From DATNNN01 sp035601815 (GTDB lineage Bacteria > Pseudomonadota > Alphaproteobacteria > Rhizobiales > Xanthobacteraceae): a stretch of DNA of 51,288 bases. Positions 36,689 through 46,019 of the stretch are shown here, piece after piece. The stretch lies in contig DATNNN010000019.1 in NCBI GenBank assembly GCA_035601815.1, positions 1 to 51,288 of the forward strand, in the 5' to 3' direction. How positions within the stretch are numbered: the first letter of the stretch is position 1; each line of letters begins with the position of its first letter. The position numbers and the translations under genes were made by a program. The notes beneath the pieces were generated by a model, which was not told the DNA's origin, ran no database searches, and worked only from the letters and a program-made list of their open reading frames with translations.

Positions 36689-38305
36689 ATGGCTGTCAGT
36701 GCAAACCGGCTGGAGCTCTTGCAGATCGCCGAAGCGGTCGCCCGCGAGAAATCCATCGACCGTTCGATCGTCATCGCCGCCATGGAAGAGGCCATCGCCA
36801 AAGCGGCGCGCTCCCGCTACGGCGCCGAGACCAACGTGCACGCCGAGCTCAACGCGCGCACCGGCGAGTTGCGCCTGTCGCGCCATCTCCTGGTCGTGGA
36901 CCAGGTGGAGAATACGGCAACGCAGATCACGCTCGACGAGGCGCGCAAGCACAATCCGGCGGCGCAACTCGGCGACACCATCGCCGACTCGCTGCCGCCG
37001 CTCGAGTACGGCCGCATCGCGGCGCAGTCGGCCAAGCAAGTGATCGTGCAGAAGGTGCGCGAGGCCGAGCGCGACCGCCAGTACCAGGAGTACAAGGACC
37101 GCATCGGCGAAATCGTCAACGGCGTGGTCAAGCGCGTCGAGTACGGCAACGTCATTGTCGACCTCGGCCGCGGTGAAGCCATCGTGCGCCGCGACGAGCT
37201 CCTGCCGCGCGAGGTATTCCGCAACGGCGACCGCGTGCGCGCCTACGTCTACGACGTGCGCCGCGAGACCAAGGGACCGCAGATTTTTCTCTCGCGCACC
37301 CACCCGCAGTTCATGGTCAAGCTGTTCGCCCAGGAAGTGCCGGAGATCTACGACGGCATCGTCGAGATCAAGGCGGTGGCCCGCGACCCGGGCTCGCGCG
37401 CCAAGATCGCGGTGATCTCCCGCGATTCCTCGGTCGATCCGGTCGGCGCCTGCGTCGGCATGCGCGGCTCGCGCGTGCAGGCGGTGGTCAACGAGCTGCA
37501 GGGCGAGAAGATCGACATCATCCCGTGGTCGCCGGACGTCGCCACCTTCGTCGTCAACGCGCTGGCGCCGGCCGAGGTGGTGAAGGTCGTGCTCGACGAG
37601 ACGCGCGAGCGCATCGAGGTGGTGGTGCCCGACCAGCAGCTTTCGCTTGCCATCGGCCGCCGCGGCCAGAACGTGCGCCTCGCCTCGCAGCTCACCGGCT
37701 GGGACATCGACATCCTCACCGAGCAGGAAGAGAGCGAGCGCCGGCAGAAGGAGTTCGCCGACCGCACCAAGATGTACATCGAGGCGCTCGACGTGGACGA
37801 GATGGTCGCCCAACTCCTCGTCTCGGAGGGCTTCTCGTCAGTCGACGACCTCGCTTATGTCGCGCTCGACGAGCTCGCCGCGATCGAGGGCTTCGATTCC
37901 GACACCGCTGCCGAGTTGCAGAACCGCGCCAAGGACTATCTCGCCCGCATCGAGGCGGAGCTCGACGCCAAGCGCAAGGAACTCGGCGTCGAGGACGCGC
38001 TCAAGGAGGTGCCCGGCGTCACCAGCACGATGCTGGTCGCCTTCGGCGAGAACGGCGTGAAGAGCGTCGAAGATCTGGCCGGCTGCGCCACCGACGACCT
38101 CGTCGGCTGGGTCGAGCGCAAGGAGAACGAGACCACGCGCAATCCCGGCATCCTCGAGGGCTTCGCCATCGAGCGCGAAGAGGCGGAGTCGATGATCATG
38201 CAGGCGCGCGTCAAGGCCGGCTGGGTCGACGAGGCGGCGCTGACGCCGCCCGAGCCGCCCGCCGCCGAAGGCGAAGCCGTCGCCGAACCCGCGTCCCAGG
38301 CCTGA
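36689..38305 (+). CDS. nusA: Transcription termination/antitermination factor NusA
   Basis: NusA (538 aa) binds RNA polymerase and modulates pausing, termination and antitermination. Domains in order: N-terminal polymerase-binding (1-130), S1 (about 135-200), KH1 (GMRGSRVQAVVNELQ), KH2 (AIGRRGQNVRLASQL), then two acidic helix-hairpin-helix repeats (about 365-510) and a Pro/Glu/Ala tail. GGAGACGTAA precedes ATG 36689. It may act on the terminator-like hairpin ahead of its own operon. Confidence 0.97.
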   Translation: MAVSANRLELLQIAEAVAREKSIDRSIVIAAMEEAIAKAARSRYGAETNVHAELNARTGELRLSRHLLVVDQVENTATQITLDEARKHNPAAQLGDTIADSLPPLEYGRIAAQSAKQVIVQKVREAERDRQYQEYKDRIGEIVNGVVKRVEYGNVIVDLGRGEAIVRRDELLPREVFRNGDRVRAYVYDVRRETKGPQIFLSRTHPQFMVKLFAQEVPEIYDGIVEIKAVARDPGSRAKIAVISRDSSVDPVGACVGMRGSRVQAVVNELQGEKIDIIPWSPDVATFVVNALAPAEVVKVVLDETRERIEVVVPDQQLSLAIGRRGQNVRLASQLTGWDIDILTEQEESERRQKEFADRTKMYIEALDVDEMVAQLLVSEGFSSVDDLAYVALDELAAIEGFDSDTAAELQNRAKDYLARIEAELDAKRKELGVEDALKEVPGVTSTMLVAFGENGVKSVEDLAGCATDDLVGWVERKENETTRNPGILEGFAIEREEAESMIMQARVKAGWVDEAALTPPEPPAAEGEAVAEPASQA

Positions 38306-38318
38306 CGGAGATGCGCCG

Positions 38319-39014
38319 TTGCTCGCCCATAGGGAGACCGAAGCAAGCGACGATGGACCGAGTGCTGCGCGCTCAGGTCCCGTGCGGCTTTGTCTCGCCA
38401 CCGGCGAGGTCAAGCCCGTCGATGCGCTGATCCGCTACGTGATCGCGCCCGATGGCGCGATCGTCCCGGACCTCGCCCGCAAGTTGCCCGGCCGCGGCGC
38501 CTGGGTCACCGCCACCCGCGTGGCGCTCGAAAGCGCCATTGCACACAAGCGGTTTGCCCGGAGCTTCCGCGGCAAGGGCGCGGCGGGACCCGAGCTCGCC
38601 GATCTCGTCGACCGGCTCCTCGAAAGGGCCGCGCTTTCGGCTCTTTCCTTCGCCAACAAGGCAGGGCAGGTCATCACCGGCTTCGCCAAGGTCGAAATCG
38701 CCGTCGACCACGGCCGCGCCGCGGTCGTGGTCCATGCGCGCGAGGCCGCCGCCGACGGCGTCGCCAAGCTCGCCGCCGCAGCGCGGCGAACCGGCACGCC
38801 GGAGCCCGCGCGGGTCGCGGCTTTCTCCGGGCTGCAATTGGACTTGGCGCTCGGGCGGTCAAATGTGGTACATGCTGCCCTGCTCGCGCACGCGGCGAGC
38901 CGGAGCTTTCTCGAACACTGCCAGAAGCTTGAACGCTGGCGCACTGGAGAGAACGCCGGCGCCGCGACGCATTTGAGCACGAACCAGGAAGGCTCGATCG
39001 AACGAAATGACTGA
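38319..39014 (+). CDS. YlxR-type RNA-binding protein with L7Ae-like domain
   Basis: A 231-aa protein with an N-terminal YlxR/DUF448 domain (RLCLATGEVKPVDALIRYV; KLPGRGAWV, about residues 20-90). It is joined to an L7Ae/ribosomal-like domain (from about 105: LSFANKAGQVITGFAKVE). The fusion is common in alphaproteobacteria. A function in translation or nucleoid/RNA binding is likely but unsettled. The start is TTG 38319 with GGAG eight bases upstream. Its last eight bases overlap infB. Confidence 0.88.
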   Translation: MLAHRETEASDDGPSAARSGPVRLCLATGEVKPVDALIRYVIAPDGAIVPDLARKLPGRGAWVTATRVALESAIAHKRFARSFRGKGAAGPELADLVDRLLERAALSALSFANKAGQVITGFAKVEIAVDHGRAAVVVHAREAAADGVAKLAAAARRTGTPEPARVAAFSGLQLDLALGRSNVVHAALLAHAASRSFLEHCQKLERWRTGENAGAATHLSTNQEGSIERND

Positions 39015-41574
39015 CATCAAGGACCCCGGCGAGAAGACCTTGCGCGTGGCCAAGACGCTCACCCTGAAGCGCTCGGTCGAGCAGGGCGTGGTGCGCCAGA
39101 GCTTCAGCCATGGCCGCTCCAAGGCCGTGGTGGTGGAGAAGGTCAAGCGCCGCGTTCTCGGTCCCGAGCCGAAGAGCGAGGCAGCGCCGGCGCCCAAGCG
39201 TGCCGCCGCGCCGGCCAAGACCGCTGCGGCGCCGCAGCCGGCCGCACCCGCCGCCGCGCCCAGGAGTCAGCCGGGGCCGTCCGGGGTCGTGCTGCGCACG
39301 CTGTCCGAGGAGGAGCGCAGCGCCCGGGCGCACGCGCTTTCCGACGCGCGCGTGCGCGAGGCGGAGGAGCGCCGCATAGCCGAGGAGGACGCGCGCCGGC
39401 GCGCCAGCCGCGAGGATACCGAAAAATCCGAGCGCGAGGCCGCCGAGGCGCGCAAGCGCAACGAGGAAGCGCGCCGCGCCTCCGAGGAGGAGGTCAAGCG
39501 CAAGGCCGAACAGGAAGCGCGCAAGCGCTTCGGCACCGACGACGCGGCGGCCAAGGGCGCTGCCGGCGCCGGCCGCGGCGTCCAGGCCGAAGACGAAGAC
39601 GAGGCGCGGCCCTCGCGCCGCGGCGGCAAGACGGTGGCGGCGCCGAAACCGGTGCTGCGCCCCGCCGGCGAGGAGAAGCGCCGCGGCCGGCTCACGCTCG
39701 TCACCGCGCTCACCACCGACGAGGAGCGCCAGCGCTCGGTCGCGTCGTTCCGCCGCCGCGTCCAGCGCATCAGCGGCCATCGCCCGTCCGACGAGCCGAA
39801 GGAGAAGATCGCGCGCGAGGTGGTGATTCCGGAGCGCATCACCATTCAGGAGCTCGCCAACCGCATGGCCGAGCGCGCCGTCGACGTGATCCGGCTTCTG
39901 ATGAAGCAGGGTCAGATGGTGAAGATCACCGACGCGATCGACGCCGACACCGCACAGCTCGTCGCCGAGGAAATGGGACACCCGGTCAAGCGCGTCGCCG
40001 AAGCCGACGTGGTCGAGGGCTTGTTCGACACGCCGGACGCACCGGAGCTCCTGGTGTCGCGGCCGCCGGTGGTCACCATCATGGGCCACGTCGACCACGG
40101 CAAGACGTCGCTGCTCGACGCCATCCGCCAGACGAACGTGGTGGCCGGCGAAGCGGGCGGCATCACCCAGCACATCGGCGCCTATCAGGTGACGGCGCCT
40201 TCCGGCACCAGGATCACGTTCATCGACACCCCCGGCCACGCGGCCTTCACCGCCATGCGCGCGCGCGGCGCCAAGGTCACCGATCTCGTGGTGCTGGTGG
40301 TGGCGGCCGACGACGGCGTCAAGCCGCAGACGGTGGAGGCGATCCATCACGCCCGCGCCGGCAAGGTGCCGATGATCATCGCCATCAACAAGATCGACAA
40401 GGCCGACGCCAAGCCCGAGCGCGTGCGCACCGAATTGCTGCAACACGAGATCCAGGTCGAGTCGCTCGGCGGCGAGACCCTCGAGATCGAGGTCTCGGCC
40501 ACGAAGAAGACCAATCTCGACAAGCTGCTCGAGGCGATCCACCTGCAGTCGGAAATTCTCGATCTCAAGGCCGATCCCAGCCGCGCCGCCGAGGGCACCG
40601 TGATCGAGGCCAAGCTCGACCGCGGCCGCGGTCCGGTGGCCACCGTGCTGGTGCAGCGCGGCACCCTTCACCCCGGCGACATCGTGGTCGCGGGCGCCGA
40701 ATGGGGCCGGGTGCGGGCGCTGATCAACGACGCCGGAGCGAACGTGGACGCCGCCGGCCCGTCGGTGCCGGTGGAGGTGCTCGGCTTCAACGGCACGCCC
40801 GAGGCGGGCGACCGGCTCGCCGTCGTCGACAGCGAGGCGCGCGCCCGCGAGGTCACCGATTATCGCCAGCGCCAGCGGCGCGAGACCGCGGCAGTGCGCG
40901 CGGGAGTGGTGCGCGGCTCGCTCGAGCAGATGATGAGCCAGCTCAAGACCGCGGCGGGCCGCAAGGAATTTTCGCTCGTCATCAAGGGCGACGTGCAGGG
41001 CTCGGTCGAAGCCATCCTCGGCGCGCTCGACAATCTCGGCACCGACGAGGTCACCGCGCGCATCCTGCACGCGGGCGTCGGCGGCATCACCGAGTCGGAC
41101 GTCACGCTCGCGGAGGCATCGAGTGCCGCCATCATCGGCTTCAACGTGCGCGCCCACAAGGAAGCGCGCGAGTCGGCGGAGCGCCTCGGCGTCGAGATCC
41201 GCTACTACAACATCATCTACGACCTGGTCGACGACGTGAAGCAGGCGATGTCCGGCCTGCTCGCGCCAGGCGTGCGCGAAACCATGCTGGGCAACGCGGA
41301 GATCCTGGAAATCTTCGACATCTCCAAGGTCGGCAAGATCGCCGGCTGCCGCGTCACCGACGGCAAGGTCGAGCGCGGCGCCAACGTGCGCCTCATCCGC
41401 GACAACGTGGTGATCCACGAGGGCAAGCTTTCCACCTTGAAGCGCTTCAAGGAGGACGTGCGCGAGGTGGTCGCCGGCCAGGAATGCGGCATGTCGTTCG
41501 AGAAATATGAGGACATGCGCGTCGGCGACGTGATCGAATGCTTCCGCTCGGAGTCCGTCAAGCGCTCGCTGTGA
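39007..41574 (+). CDS. infB: Translation initiation factor IF-2
   Basis: IF-2 (855 aa) is the GTPase that places fMet-tRNA on the 30S subunit. A highly charged Glu/Arg/Ala-rich N-terminal region (about 50-260) precedes IF2_N and the G domain: G1 GHVDHGKTS (from about residue 360), G3 DTPGHAAF, G4 NKID and G5 SATKK. Domains II, III and the tRNA-binding C-domain follow. ATG 39007 overlaps the ylxR stop by eight bases. The repetitive coding of the charged region explains the long antisense frames there. Confidence 0.98.
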   Translation: MTDIKDPGEKTLRVAKTLTLKRSVEQGVVRQSFSHGRSKAVVVEKVKRRVLGPEPKSEAAPAPKRAAAPAKTAAAPQPAAPAAAPRSQPGPSGVVLRTLSEEERSARAHALSDARVREAEERRIAEEDARRRASREDTEKSEREAAEARKRNEEARRASEEEVKRKAEQEARKRFGTDDAAAKGAAGAGRGVQAEDEDEARPSRRGGKTVAAPKPVLRPAGEEKRRGRLTLVTALTTDEERQRSVASFRRRVQRISGHRPSDEPKEKIAREVVIPERITIQELANRMAERAVDVIRLLMKQGQMVKITDAIDADTAQLVAEEMGHPVKRVAEADVVEGLFDTPDAPELLVSRPPVVTIMGHVDHGKTSLLDAIRQTNVVAGEAGGITQHIGAYQVTAPSGTRITFIDTPGHAAFTAMRARGAKVTDLVVLVVAADDGVKPQTVEAIHHARAGKVPMIIAINKIDKADAKPERVRTELLQHEIQVESLGGETLEIEVSATKKTNLDKLLEAIHLQSEILDLKADPSRAAEGTVIEAKLDRGRGPVATVLVQRGTLHPGDIVVAGAEWGRVRALINDAGANVDAAGPSVPVEVLGFNGTPEAGDRLAVVDSEARAREVTDYRQRQRRETAAVRAGVVRGSLEQMMSQLKTAAGRKEFSLVIKGDVQGSVEAILGALDNLGTDEVTARILHAGVGGITESDVTLAEASSAAIIGFNVRAHKEARESAERLGVEIRYYNIIYDLVDDVKQAMSGLLAPGVRETMLGNAEILEIFDISKVGKIAGCRVTDGKVERGANVRLIRDNVVIHEGKLSTLKRFKEDVREVVAGQECGMSFEKYEDMRVGDVIECFRSESVKRSL

Positions 41575-41625
41575 TCTAGTTTCTTCTGACGTCTCGTTTT
41601 CGGTCCGACTCCGAGGAGACGCGCC

Positions 41626-42030
41626 ATGCCGCGAAGCCATCCACGCGCGAAGGCCGGCCCCAGCCAGCGCATGCTGCGCGTGGGCGAAGTCGTGCGCCAC
41701 GCGCTCGCCGATATGCTGGCGCGCGGCGAGGTCGCCGACCCCGTGCTCGCCGGCCACGTCATCACCGTGCCCGAGGTGCGCATGAGCGCCGACCTCAAGC
41801 ACGCCACCGCCTACGTGATGCCGCTCGGCGGCCAGGACGTGCAGGCGGTAGTCAAGGCGCTCGAGCACAATCGCAAGCGCCTGCGCCTGGAGCTGGCGCG
41901 GCGCATCGACATGAAGTTCGTGCCGGAGCTGCACTTCCGCGCCGACGAGCGCTTCGACGAGGCCGAACGCATCGAGAAGCTCTTACGCTCGCCCGCGGTC
42001 GCCCGCGATCTCGGCAAGGACAAGCAATGA
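41626..42030 (+). CDS. rbfA: Ribosome-binding factor A
   Basis: RbfA (134 aa) is a KH-like cold-shock factor for 30S maturation. The family strand VRMSADLKHATAYVMPLG is present, followed by LRLELARRIDMKFVPELHFRADE in two parts around a helix. GAGGAGACG precedes ATG 41626. The stop overlaps the truB start (ATGA). Confidence 0.95.
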   Translation: MPRSHPRAKAGPSQRMLRVGEVVRHALADMLARGEVADPVLAGHVITVPEVRMSADLKHATAYVMPLGGQDVQAVVKALEHNRKRLRLELARRIDMKFVPELHFRADERFDEAERIEKLLRSPAVARDLGKDKQ

Positions 42031-42935
42031 AGGCCGAGAAGCGCGACCTGCACGGCTGGCTCGTCCTCGACAAGCCGGTGGGGCAGACCTCGACCGACGC
42101 GGTGGCGGCGGTCAAGCGCATCACCCGCGCCAAGAAAGCGGGCCACGCCGGCACGCTCGACCCGCTCGCTTCCGGAATCCTGCCAATCGCGCTCGGCGAA
42201 GCGACGAAGACGGTTTCCTTCGTCATGGACGGTCGCAAGATCTACCGCTTCAGCGTGCGCTGGGGGGCGGAGACCGACACCGACGACGCCGACGGAACGG
42301 TGCAGCGCACTTCCGACACGCGTCCCTCCGCCGAGGAAATCAAGGCCGCGCTCCCCGCCTTCACCGGCTTAATCGAGCAGGTGCCGCCGCGCTATTCGGC
42401 GCTGAAGATCGAGGGCGAGCGCGCCTACGACCTCGCCCGCGAAGGCGCCGTTGTCGACCTCGCCGCGCGCCCGGTCGAGGTGCATCGCCTGACGCTCATG
42501 GAAGTTCCCGACGCCGATCACTCGGTGCTCGAGGCGGAGTGCGGCAAGGGCACCTACGTGCGGGCGCTCGCCCGCGACCTCGGCCGCACGCTCGGTTGCT
42601 TCGGCCACGTGGCGGCGCTCCGGCGCACCCGCGTCGGGCCGTTCGACGAAACGCAGGTGACGTCCTTGCAGCGCCTCGCCGAGAGCGCCGAGGCGGGAAC
42701 GCTGGAGGCCGCCTTCATGCCGGTGGCCACGGCGCTCGCCGCCCTGCCGGCACTCAAGGTTAGCCGGGCGGAAGCCGATCGGCTCGCGCTCGGCCAGTCG
42801 GTGCTGGTGCGCGGGCGCGACGCGCCGCTCCTCGCGGGGATCGTTTCGGTTTCGACCGGCGAGGGCCTCGTGGCGCTCGCCGAGATGCACGAAGGTGCCC
42901 TTAAGCCCAAGCGAATCTTCAATTTACCGCGTTGA
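42027..42935 (+). CDS. truB: tRNA pseudouridine(55) synthase
   Basis: TruB (302 aa) makes pseudouridine 55 in tRNA. The catalytic Asp45 is in AGTLDPLASGILP; the N-terminus GWLVLDKPVGQTST and the KGTYVRALARDLG segment are typical. It overlaps rbfA by four bases, so translation is coupled. Confidence 0.97.
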   Translation: MKAEKRDLHGWLVLDKPVGQTSTDAVAAVKRITRAKKAGHAGTLDPLASGILPIALGEATKTVSFVMDGRKIYRFSVRWGAETDTDDADGTVQRTSDTRPSAEEIKAALPAFTGLIEQVPPRYSALKIEGERAYDLAREGAVVDLAARPVEVHRLTLMEVPDADHSVLEAECGKGTYVRALARDLGRTLGCFGHVAALRRTRVGPFDETQVTSLQRLAESAEAGTLEAAFMPVATALAALPALKVSRAEADRLALGQSVLVRGRDAPLLAGIVSVSTGEGLVALAEMHEGALKPKRIFNLPR

Positions 42936-42953
42936 CGCAGCGGCCATATTCCA

Positions 42954-42982
42954 CTGGCGTGCAGCGGATTTTTGGCTATATT
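42954..42982 (+). promoter_or_regulatory. Candidate promoter ahead of rpsO
   Basis: CTGGCG (42954-42959) and TATATT (42977-42982), 17-base spacer. The leader from there to rpsO is about 110 bases. The -10 is good, the -35 weak. Confidence 0.35.
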
Positions 42983-43098
42983 GCGCCGCGCAAAGGCATG
43001 TTGCCCGCGCATATCGCTTCAAACGCGATCGATCGCAACCCGGCTGGACGACATCCCGGCCCGGCTGCCTCGACGCCCGCAAACAAAAGGAAGGTCCG

Positions 43099-43368
43099 AT
43101 GTCGGTTACTGCCGAGCGCAAGCAGGCGCTCATCACCGAATATGCCGTCAAGGTGGGCGACACCGGTTCGCCCGAGGTGCAGGTCGCGATCCTTACCGAA
43201 CGCATCACCAACCTCACCGAGCACTTCAAGACGCACGTCAAGGACAACCATTCTCGGCGGGGCTTGCTCAAGATGGTCTCGCAGCGTCGCAGCCTGCTCG
43301 ACTATCTGAAGTCGCAGAACCAGGCCCGTTATCAGACGCTGATCGACAAGCTCGGCATCCGCCGCTGA
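43099..43368 (+). CDS. rpsO: 30S ribosomal protein S15
   Basis: S15 (89 aa), a primary 16S rRNA-binding protein. Typical segments are DTGSPEVQVAILTERI, HSRRGLLKMVSQRR and LIDKLGIRR at the end. AAGGAAGG precedes ATG 43099. pnp follows after a 190-base structured leader, the classic rpsO-pnp order. Confidence 0.98.
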   Translation: MSVTAERKQALITEYAVKVGDTGSPEVQVAILTERITNLTEHFKTHVKDNHSRRGLLKMVSQRRSLLDYLKSQNQARYQTLIDKLGIRR

Positions 43369-43375
43369 GGCAATT

Positions 43376-43426
43376 CCGCGCGCGAATGAGCGCGCGCGGC
43401 CGATCGCGGCGGCCAGAAGCCGCCGC
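43376..43426 (+). other. Two strong hairpins between rpsO and pnp
   Basis: CCGCGCGC/GCGCGCGG (43376-43383 with 43392-43399) and GCGGCGGC/GCCGCCGC (43406-43413 with 43419-43426, loop CAGAA). No T-tract follows. In other bacteria the equivalent region is an RNase III/PNPase processing site that limits pnp expression; the same is likely here. Confidence 0.5.
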
Positions 43427-43452
43427 TTAAACCAACGGAAGAGACGAACGCC

Positions 43453-43608
43453 ATGGCAGGATCGCCGGATGCTCCCCGCACGTCGCGCCCGCGCGCGGCG
43501 GCGAGCCTCTCGCCGTCTTGCCCATGGCTTTCATTCTCTCCAAGCCATGGAACGCAAACATGTTTGACATTCATCGTGAGGAGATCGACTGGGGCGGTCG
43601 CCGCCTAG
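43453..43608 (+). CDS. Possible upstream ORF overlapping the pnp start
   Basis: A 51-codon ORF with a good ribosome site (GGAAGAG nine bases upstream of ATG 43453). It is in a different frame from pnp and ends 46 bases inside it. Composition (Arg/Ser/Pro/Ala-rich) is not protein-like, and I do not recognise it. It may be spurious, or may reduce pnp translation. Confidence 0.25.
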   Translation: MAGSPDAPRTSRPRAAASLSPSCPWLSFSPSHGTQTCLTFIVRRSTGAVAA

Positions 43609-45725
43609 TCCTCGAAACCGGGCGCCTGGCGCGCCAGGCCGACGGCGCCGTGCTCGCCACCTACGGCGAGACCACCGTGATCGCAACCGCAGTGGCGGCG
43701 AAGGCGCCGAAGGCCGGCATCGACTTCCTGCCGCTCACCGTCAACTACACCGAGAAGTACTACGCGGCCGGCCGCATCCCCGGCGGCTATTTCAAGCGCG
43801 AACGCGGTCCGACCGAAAAGGACACGCTGACCTCGCGCCTGATCGACCGGCCGATCCGGCCGCTGTTCGCCGAGGGCTGGCGCTGCGACACGCAGGTAAT
43901 CATCACCGTGCTGTCGCACGATCAGGAGAACGATCCCGACATCGTCGCCATGGTGGCGGCCTCGGCGGCGCTGACGCTCTCCGGCGCGCCGTTCATGGGC
44001 CCGATCGGCGGCGCCCGCGTCGGCTTCACCAACAACGAATACGTGCTCAATCCGACACTCGACGAGATGAAGGAATCGAGCCTCGATCTCGTCGTCGCCG
44101 GCACGCAGGACGCGGTGCTGATGGTCGAATCGGAAGCCAAGGAGCTGTCCGAAGAGATCATGCTCGGCGCGGTGATGTTCGGCCACCGGCATTTCCAGCC
44201 GGTCATCGACATGATCATCCGTCTCGCCGAGAAGGCGGCGAAGGAGCCGCGGGAGTTCGCGATTCCGGAAACGGCCGCAATCGAAAAGGAGATGCTCGGC
44301 ATCGTCGAGCAGGAACTGCGCAAGGCCTACGCCATCCCGCGCAAGGCGGAACGCCAGGATGCCGTCGCCGCCGTTAAGAAGAAGGCCATGGAGCACTTCT
44401 TCCCGGACGGCAAGGACAATGCGGAACGTCCGATGCAGCTTGTCGCCGGCGTGTTCAAGGAGCTGGAAGGCAAGATCGTGCGCTGGAACATCCTCGACAC
44501 CAGCAAGCGCATCGACGGCCGCGATCTGACTACCGTGCGTCCGATCGTCGTGGAGGCCGGCTTCCTGCCGCGCACCCACGGCTCGGCGCTGTTCACGCGC
44601 GGCGAAACGCAGGCGATCGTGGTCGCCACGCTCGGCACCGGCGAGGACGAGCAGTGGATCGACGCGCTGCAGGGGACCTACAAAGAGACCTTCATGCTGC
44701 ATTACAACTTCCCGCCGTTCTCGGTCGGCGAGACCGGCCGCATGGGCGCTCCCGGCCGGCGTGAGATCGGCCACGGCAAGCTCGCCTGGCGCGCGATCCG
44801 GCCGATCCTGCCATCGAAGGAGGAGTTCCCCTACACCATCCGCGTGGTGTCGGAGATCACCGAGTCGAACGGCTCGTCGTCGATGGCGACCGTCTGCGGC
44901 ACCTCGCTCGCGCTCATGGATGCCGGCGTGCCGCTCAAGCGGGCGACGGCCGGTATCGCCATGGGCCTGATCCTGGAAGACAAGCGCTTCGCGGTGCTCT
45001 CCGACATCCTCGGCGACGAGGACCATCTCGGCGACATGGACTTCAAGGTGGCCGGCACCGAAAGCGGCGTCACCGCGCTGCAGATGGACATCAAGATCGC
45101 CGGCATCACCGAAGAGATCATGCAGGTGGCGCTCAGCCAGGCGAAGGGTGGACGCCTGCACATCCTGGGTGAAATGGCCAAGGCGCTGAACGCGGCGCGC
45201 GCCGAGCTCGGCGAATACGCCCCGCGCATCGAGACGATAAAGATTCCGACCGACAAAATCCGCGAGGTGATCGGCACGGGCGGCAAGGTGATCCGCGAGA
45301 TCGTGGAGAAGACCGGCGCCAAGATCAACGTCGAGGACGACGGCACGATCAAGGTGGCCTCGGCCAACGCCGAGTCGATCAACGCTGCGATGAAGTGGAT
45401 CAAGTCGATCGTGATGGAGCCCGAGGTCGGGCAGATTTACGACGGCACCGTGGTGAAGACGATGGACTTCGGCGCCTTCGTCAACTTCTTCGGCGCCAAG
45501 GACGGCCTCGTGCACATCAGCCAGCTCGCCTCCCAGCGCGTCAACAAGACCACCGACGTGGTCAAGGAAGGCGACAAGGTGAAGGTGAAGCTCTTGGGCT
45601 TCGACGATCGCGGCAAGGTGCGGCTGTCGATGAAGGTAGTCGACCAGCAGACCGGTGAGGACCTGGAAGCCAAGGCGAAGTCCGAGCAGAAGCCGCAAGT
45701 GCAGCCGGCGGGCGCCGCCGAATAA
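43560..45725 (+). CDS. pnp: Polyribonucleotide nucleotidyltransferase (PNPase)
   Basis: PNPase (721 aa) degrades RNA 3' to 5' by phosphorolysis as a trimer. Two RNase PH domains (about 1-215 and 310-540) flank a helical domain. The second carries the active-site segment MATVCGTSLALMDAGVPL. A KH domain (EVIGTGGKVIREIVEKTGA) and an S1 domain (GTVVKTMDFGAFVNF) follow. The family start MFDIHREEIDWGG fixes ATG 43560; an in-frame TTG at 43518 and ATG at 43524 would add 12-14 atypical residues. A strong terminator follows the stop. Confidence 0.96.
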   Translation: MFDIHREEIDWGGRRLVLETGRLARQADGAVLATYGETTVIATAVAAKAPKAGIDFLPLTVNYTEKYYAAGRIPGGYFKRERGPTEKDTLTSRLIDRPIRPLFAEGWRCDTQVIITVLSHDQENDPDIVAMVAASAALTLSGAPFMGPIGGARVGFTNNEYVLNPTLDEMKESSLDLVVAGTQDAVLMVESEAKELSEEIMLGAVMFGHRHFQPVIDMIIRLAEKAAKEPREFAIPETAAIEKEMLGIVEQELRKAYAIPRKAERQDAVAAVKKKAMEHFFPDGKDNAERPMQLVAGVFKELEGKIVRWNILDTSKRIDGRDLTTVRPIVVEAGFLPRTHGSALFTRGETQAIVVATLGTGEDEQWIDALQGTYKETFMLHYNFPPFSVGETGRMGAPGRREIGHGKLAWRAIRPILPSKEEFPYTIRVVSEITESNGSSSMATVCGTSLALMDAGVPLKRATAGIAMGLILEDKRFAVLSDILGDEDHLGDMDFKVAGTESGVTALQMDIKIAGITEEIMQVALSQAKGGRLHILGEMAKALNAARAELGEYAPRIETIKIPTDKIREVIGTGGKVIREIVEKTGAKINVEDDGTIKVASANAESINAAMKWIKSIVMEPEVGQIYDGTVVKTMDFGAFVNFFGAKDGLVHISQLASQRVNKTTDVVKEGDKVKVKLLGFDDRGKVRLSMKVVDQQTGEDLEAKAKSEQKPQVQPAGAAE

Positions 45726-45750
45726 TCCGGCGACCCTGCTCCCAGACGAT

Positions 45751-45776
45751 AAAAGGCGGCCGCGAGGCCGCCTTTT
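45751..45776 (+). terminator. Rho-independent terminator of the rpsO-pnp operon
   Basis: Perfect 10-bp stem AAAAGGCGGC/GCCGCCTTTT (45751-45760 with 45767-45776), loop CGCGAG, 25 bases after the pnp stop. The A/T ends make it usable from either strand. Confidence 0.85.
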
Positions 45777-45857
45777 GCATTCTCCGGGCATACCGCCCTT
45801 GCTGAATTATCAAATTTCTCCAATGGGATGGCCGGCGGGGGAAAATTCTTCGACGCT

Positions 45858-45873
45858 TGTGACCCGGGTCACA
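45858..45873 (+). promoter_or_regulatory. Perfect CRP-type operator TGTGA-N6-TCACA
   Basis: TGTGACCCGGGTCACA is fully symmetric and matches the enterobacterial CRP consensus half-sites exactly. It lies between pnp and a crp/fnr-type gene whose recognition helix (ARENVSRIL) keeps the Arg-Glu-x-Val-x-Arg pattern of CRP. If it is a class II site centred at -41.5, transcription would start near 45907. Confidence 0.65.
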
Positions 45874-45942
45874 TCGCCGTCGCCGCGGCGCTCCTAGGTT
45901 CGCTGCATGGTTACGAACGGCCGCACACCCAGGAGAACGCTC

Positions 45943-46014
45943 GTGCTGAAAGTCGCCTCCCTCCCCGCCCAGGCGATCCCCAGCGTCACGCCGCGCTCGC
46001 CGCAGCGCCACTGA
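45943..46014 (+). CDS. Small ORF (23 aa) in a short terminated transcript
   Basis: A GTG-start ORF with a strong ribosome site (AGGAGAACGCTC then GTG). It begins MLKVASLPAQAIPSV and is Pro/Ser/Arg-rich, ending PQRH. An in-frame ATG at 45907 would make it 35 aa. It lies between a CRP-type operator and a strong terminator, so it is either a leader peptide, a tiny protein, or incidental to a small RNA. I do not recognise it. Confidence 0.4.
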   Translation: MLKVASLPAQAIPSVTPRSPQRH

Positions 46015-46019
46015 TCCCT

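Noticed and set aside
39330..39540. Repeat-like Glu/Arg/Ala coding region
   Set aside because: This is the normal low-complexity linker of IF-2, not a DNA repeat or mobile element.
38674..41934. 1086-codon open frame antisense to ylxR, infB and rbfA
   Set aside because: Runs across three well-identified genes; no domain; caused by high GC and the repetitive charged region of IF-2.
43605..45791. 728-codon open frame antisense to pnp
   Set aside because: PNPase on the other strand is certain; the frame has no family resemblance.
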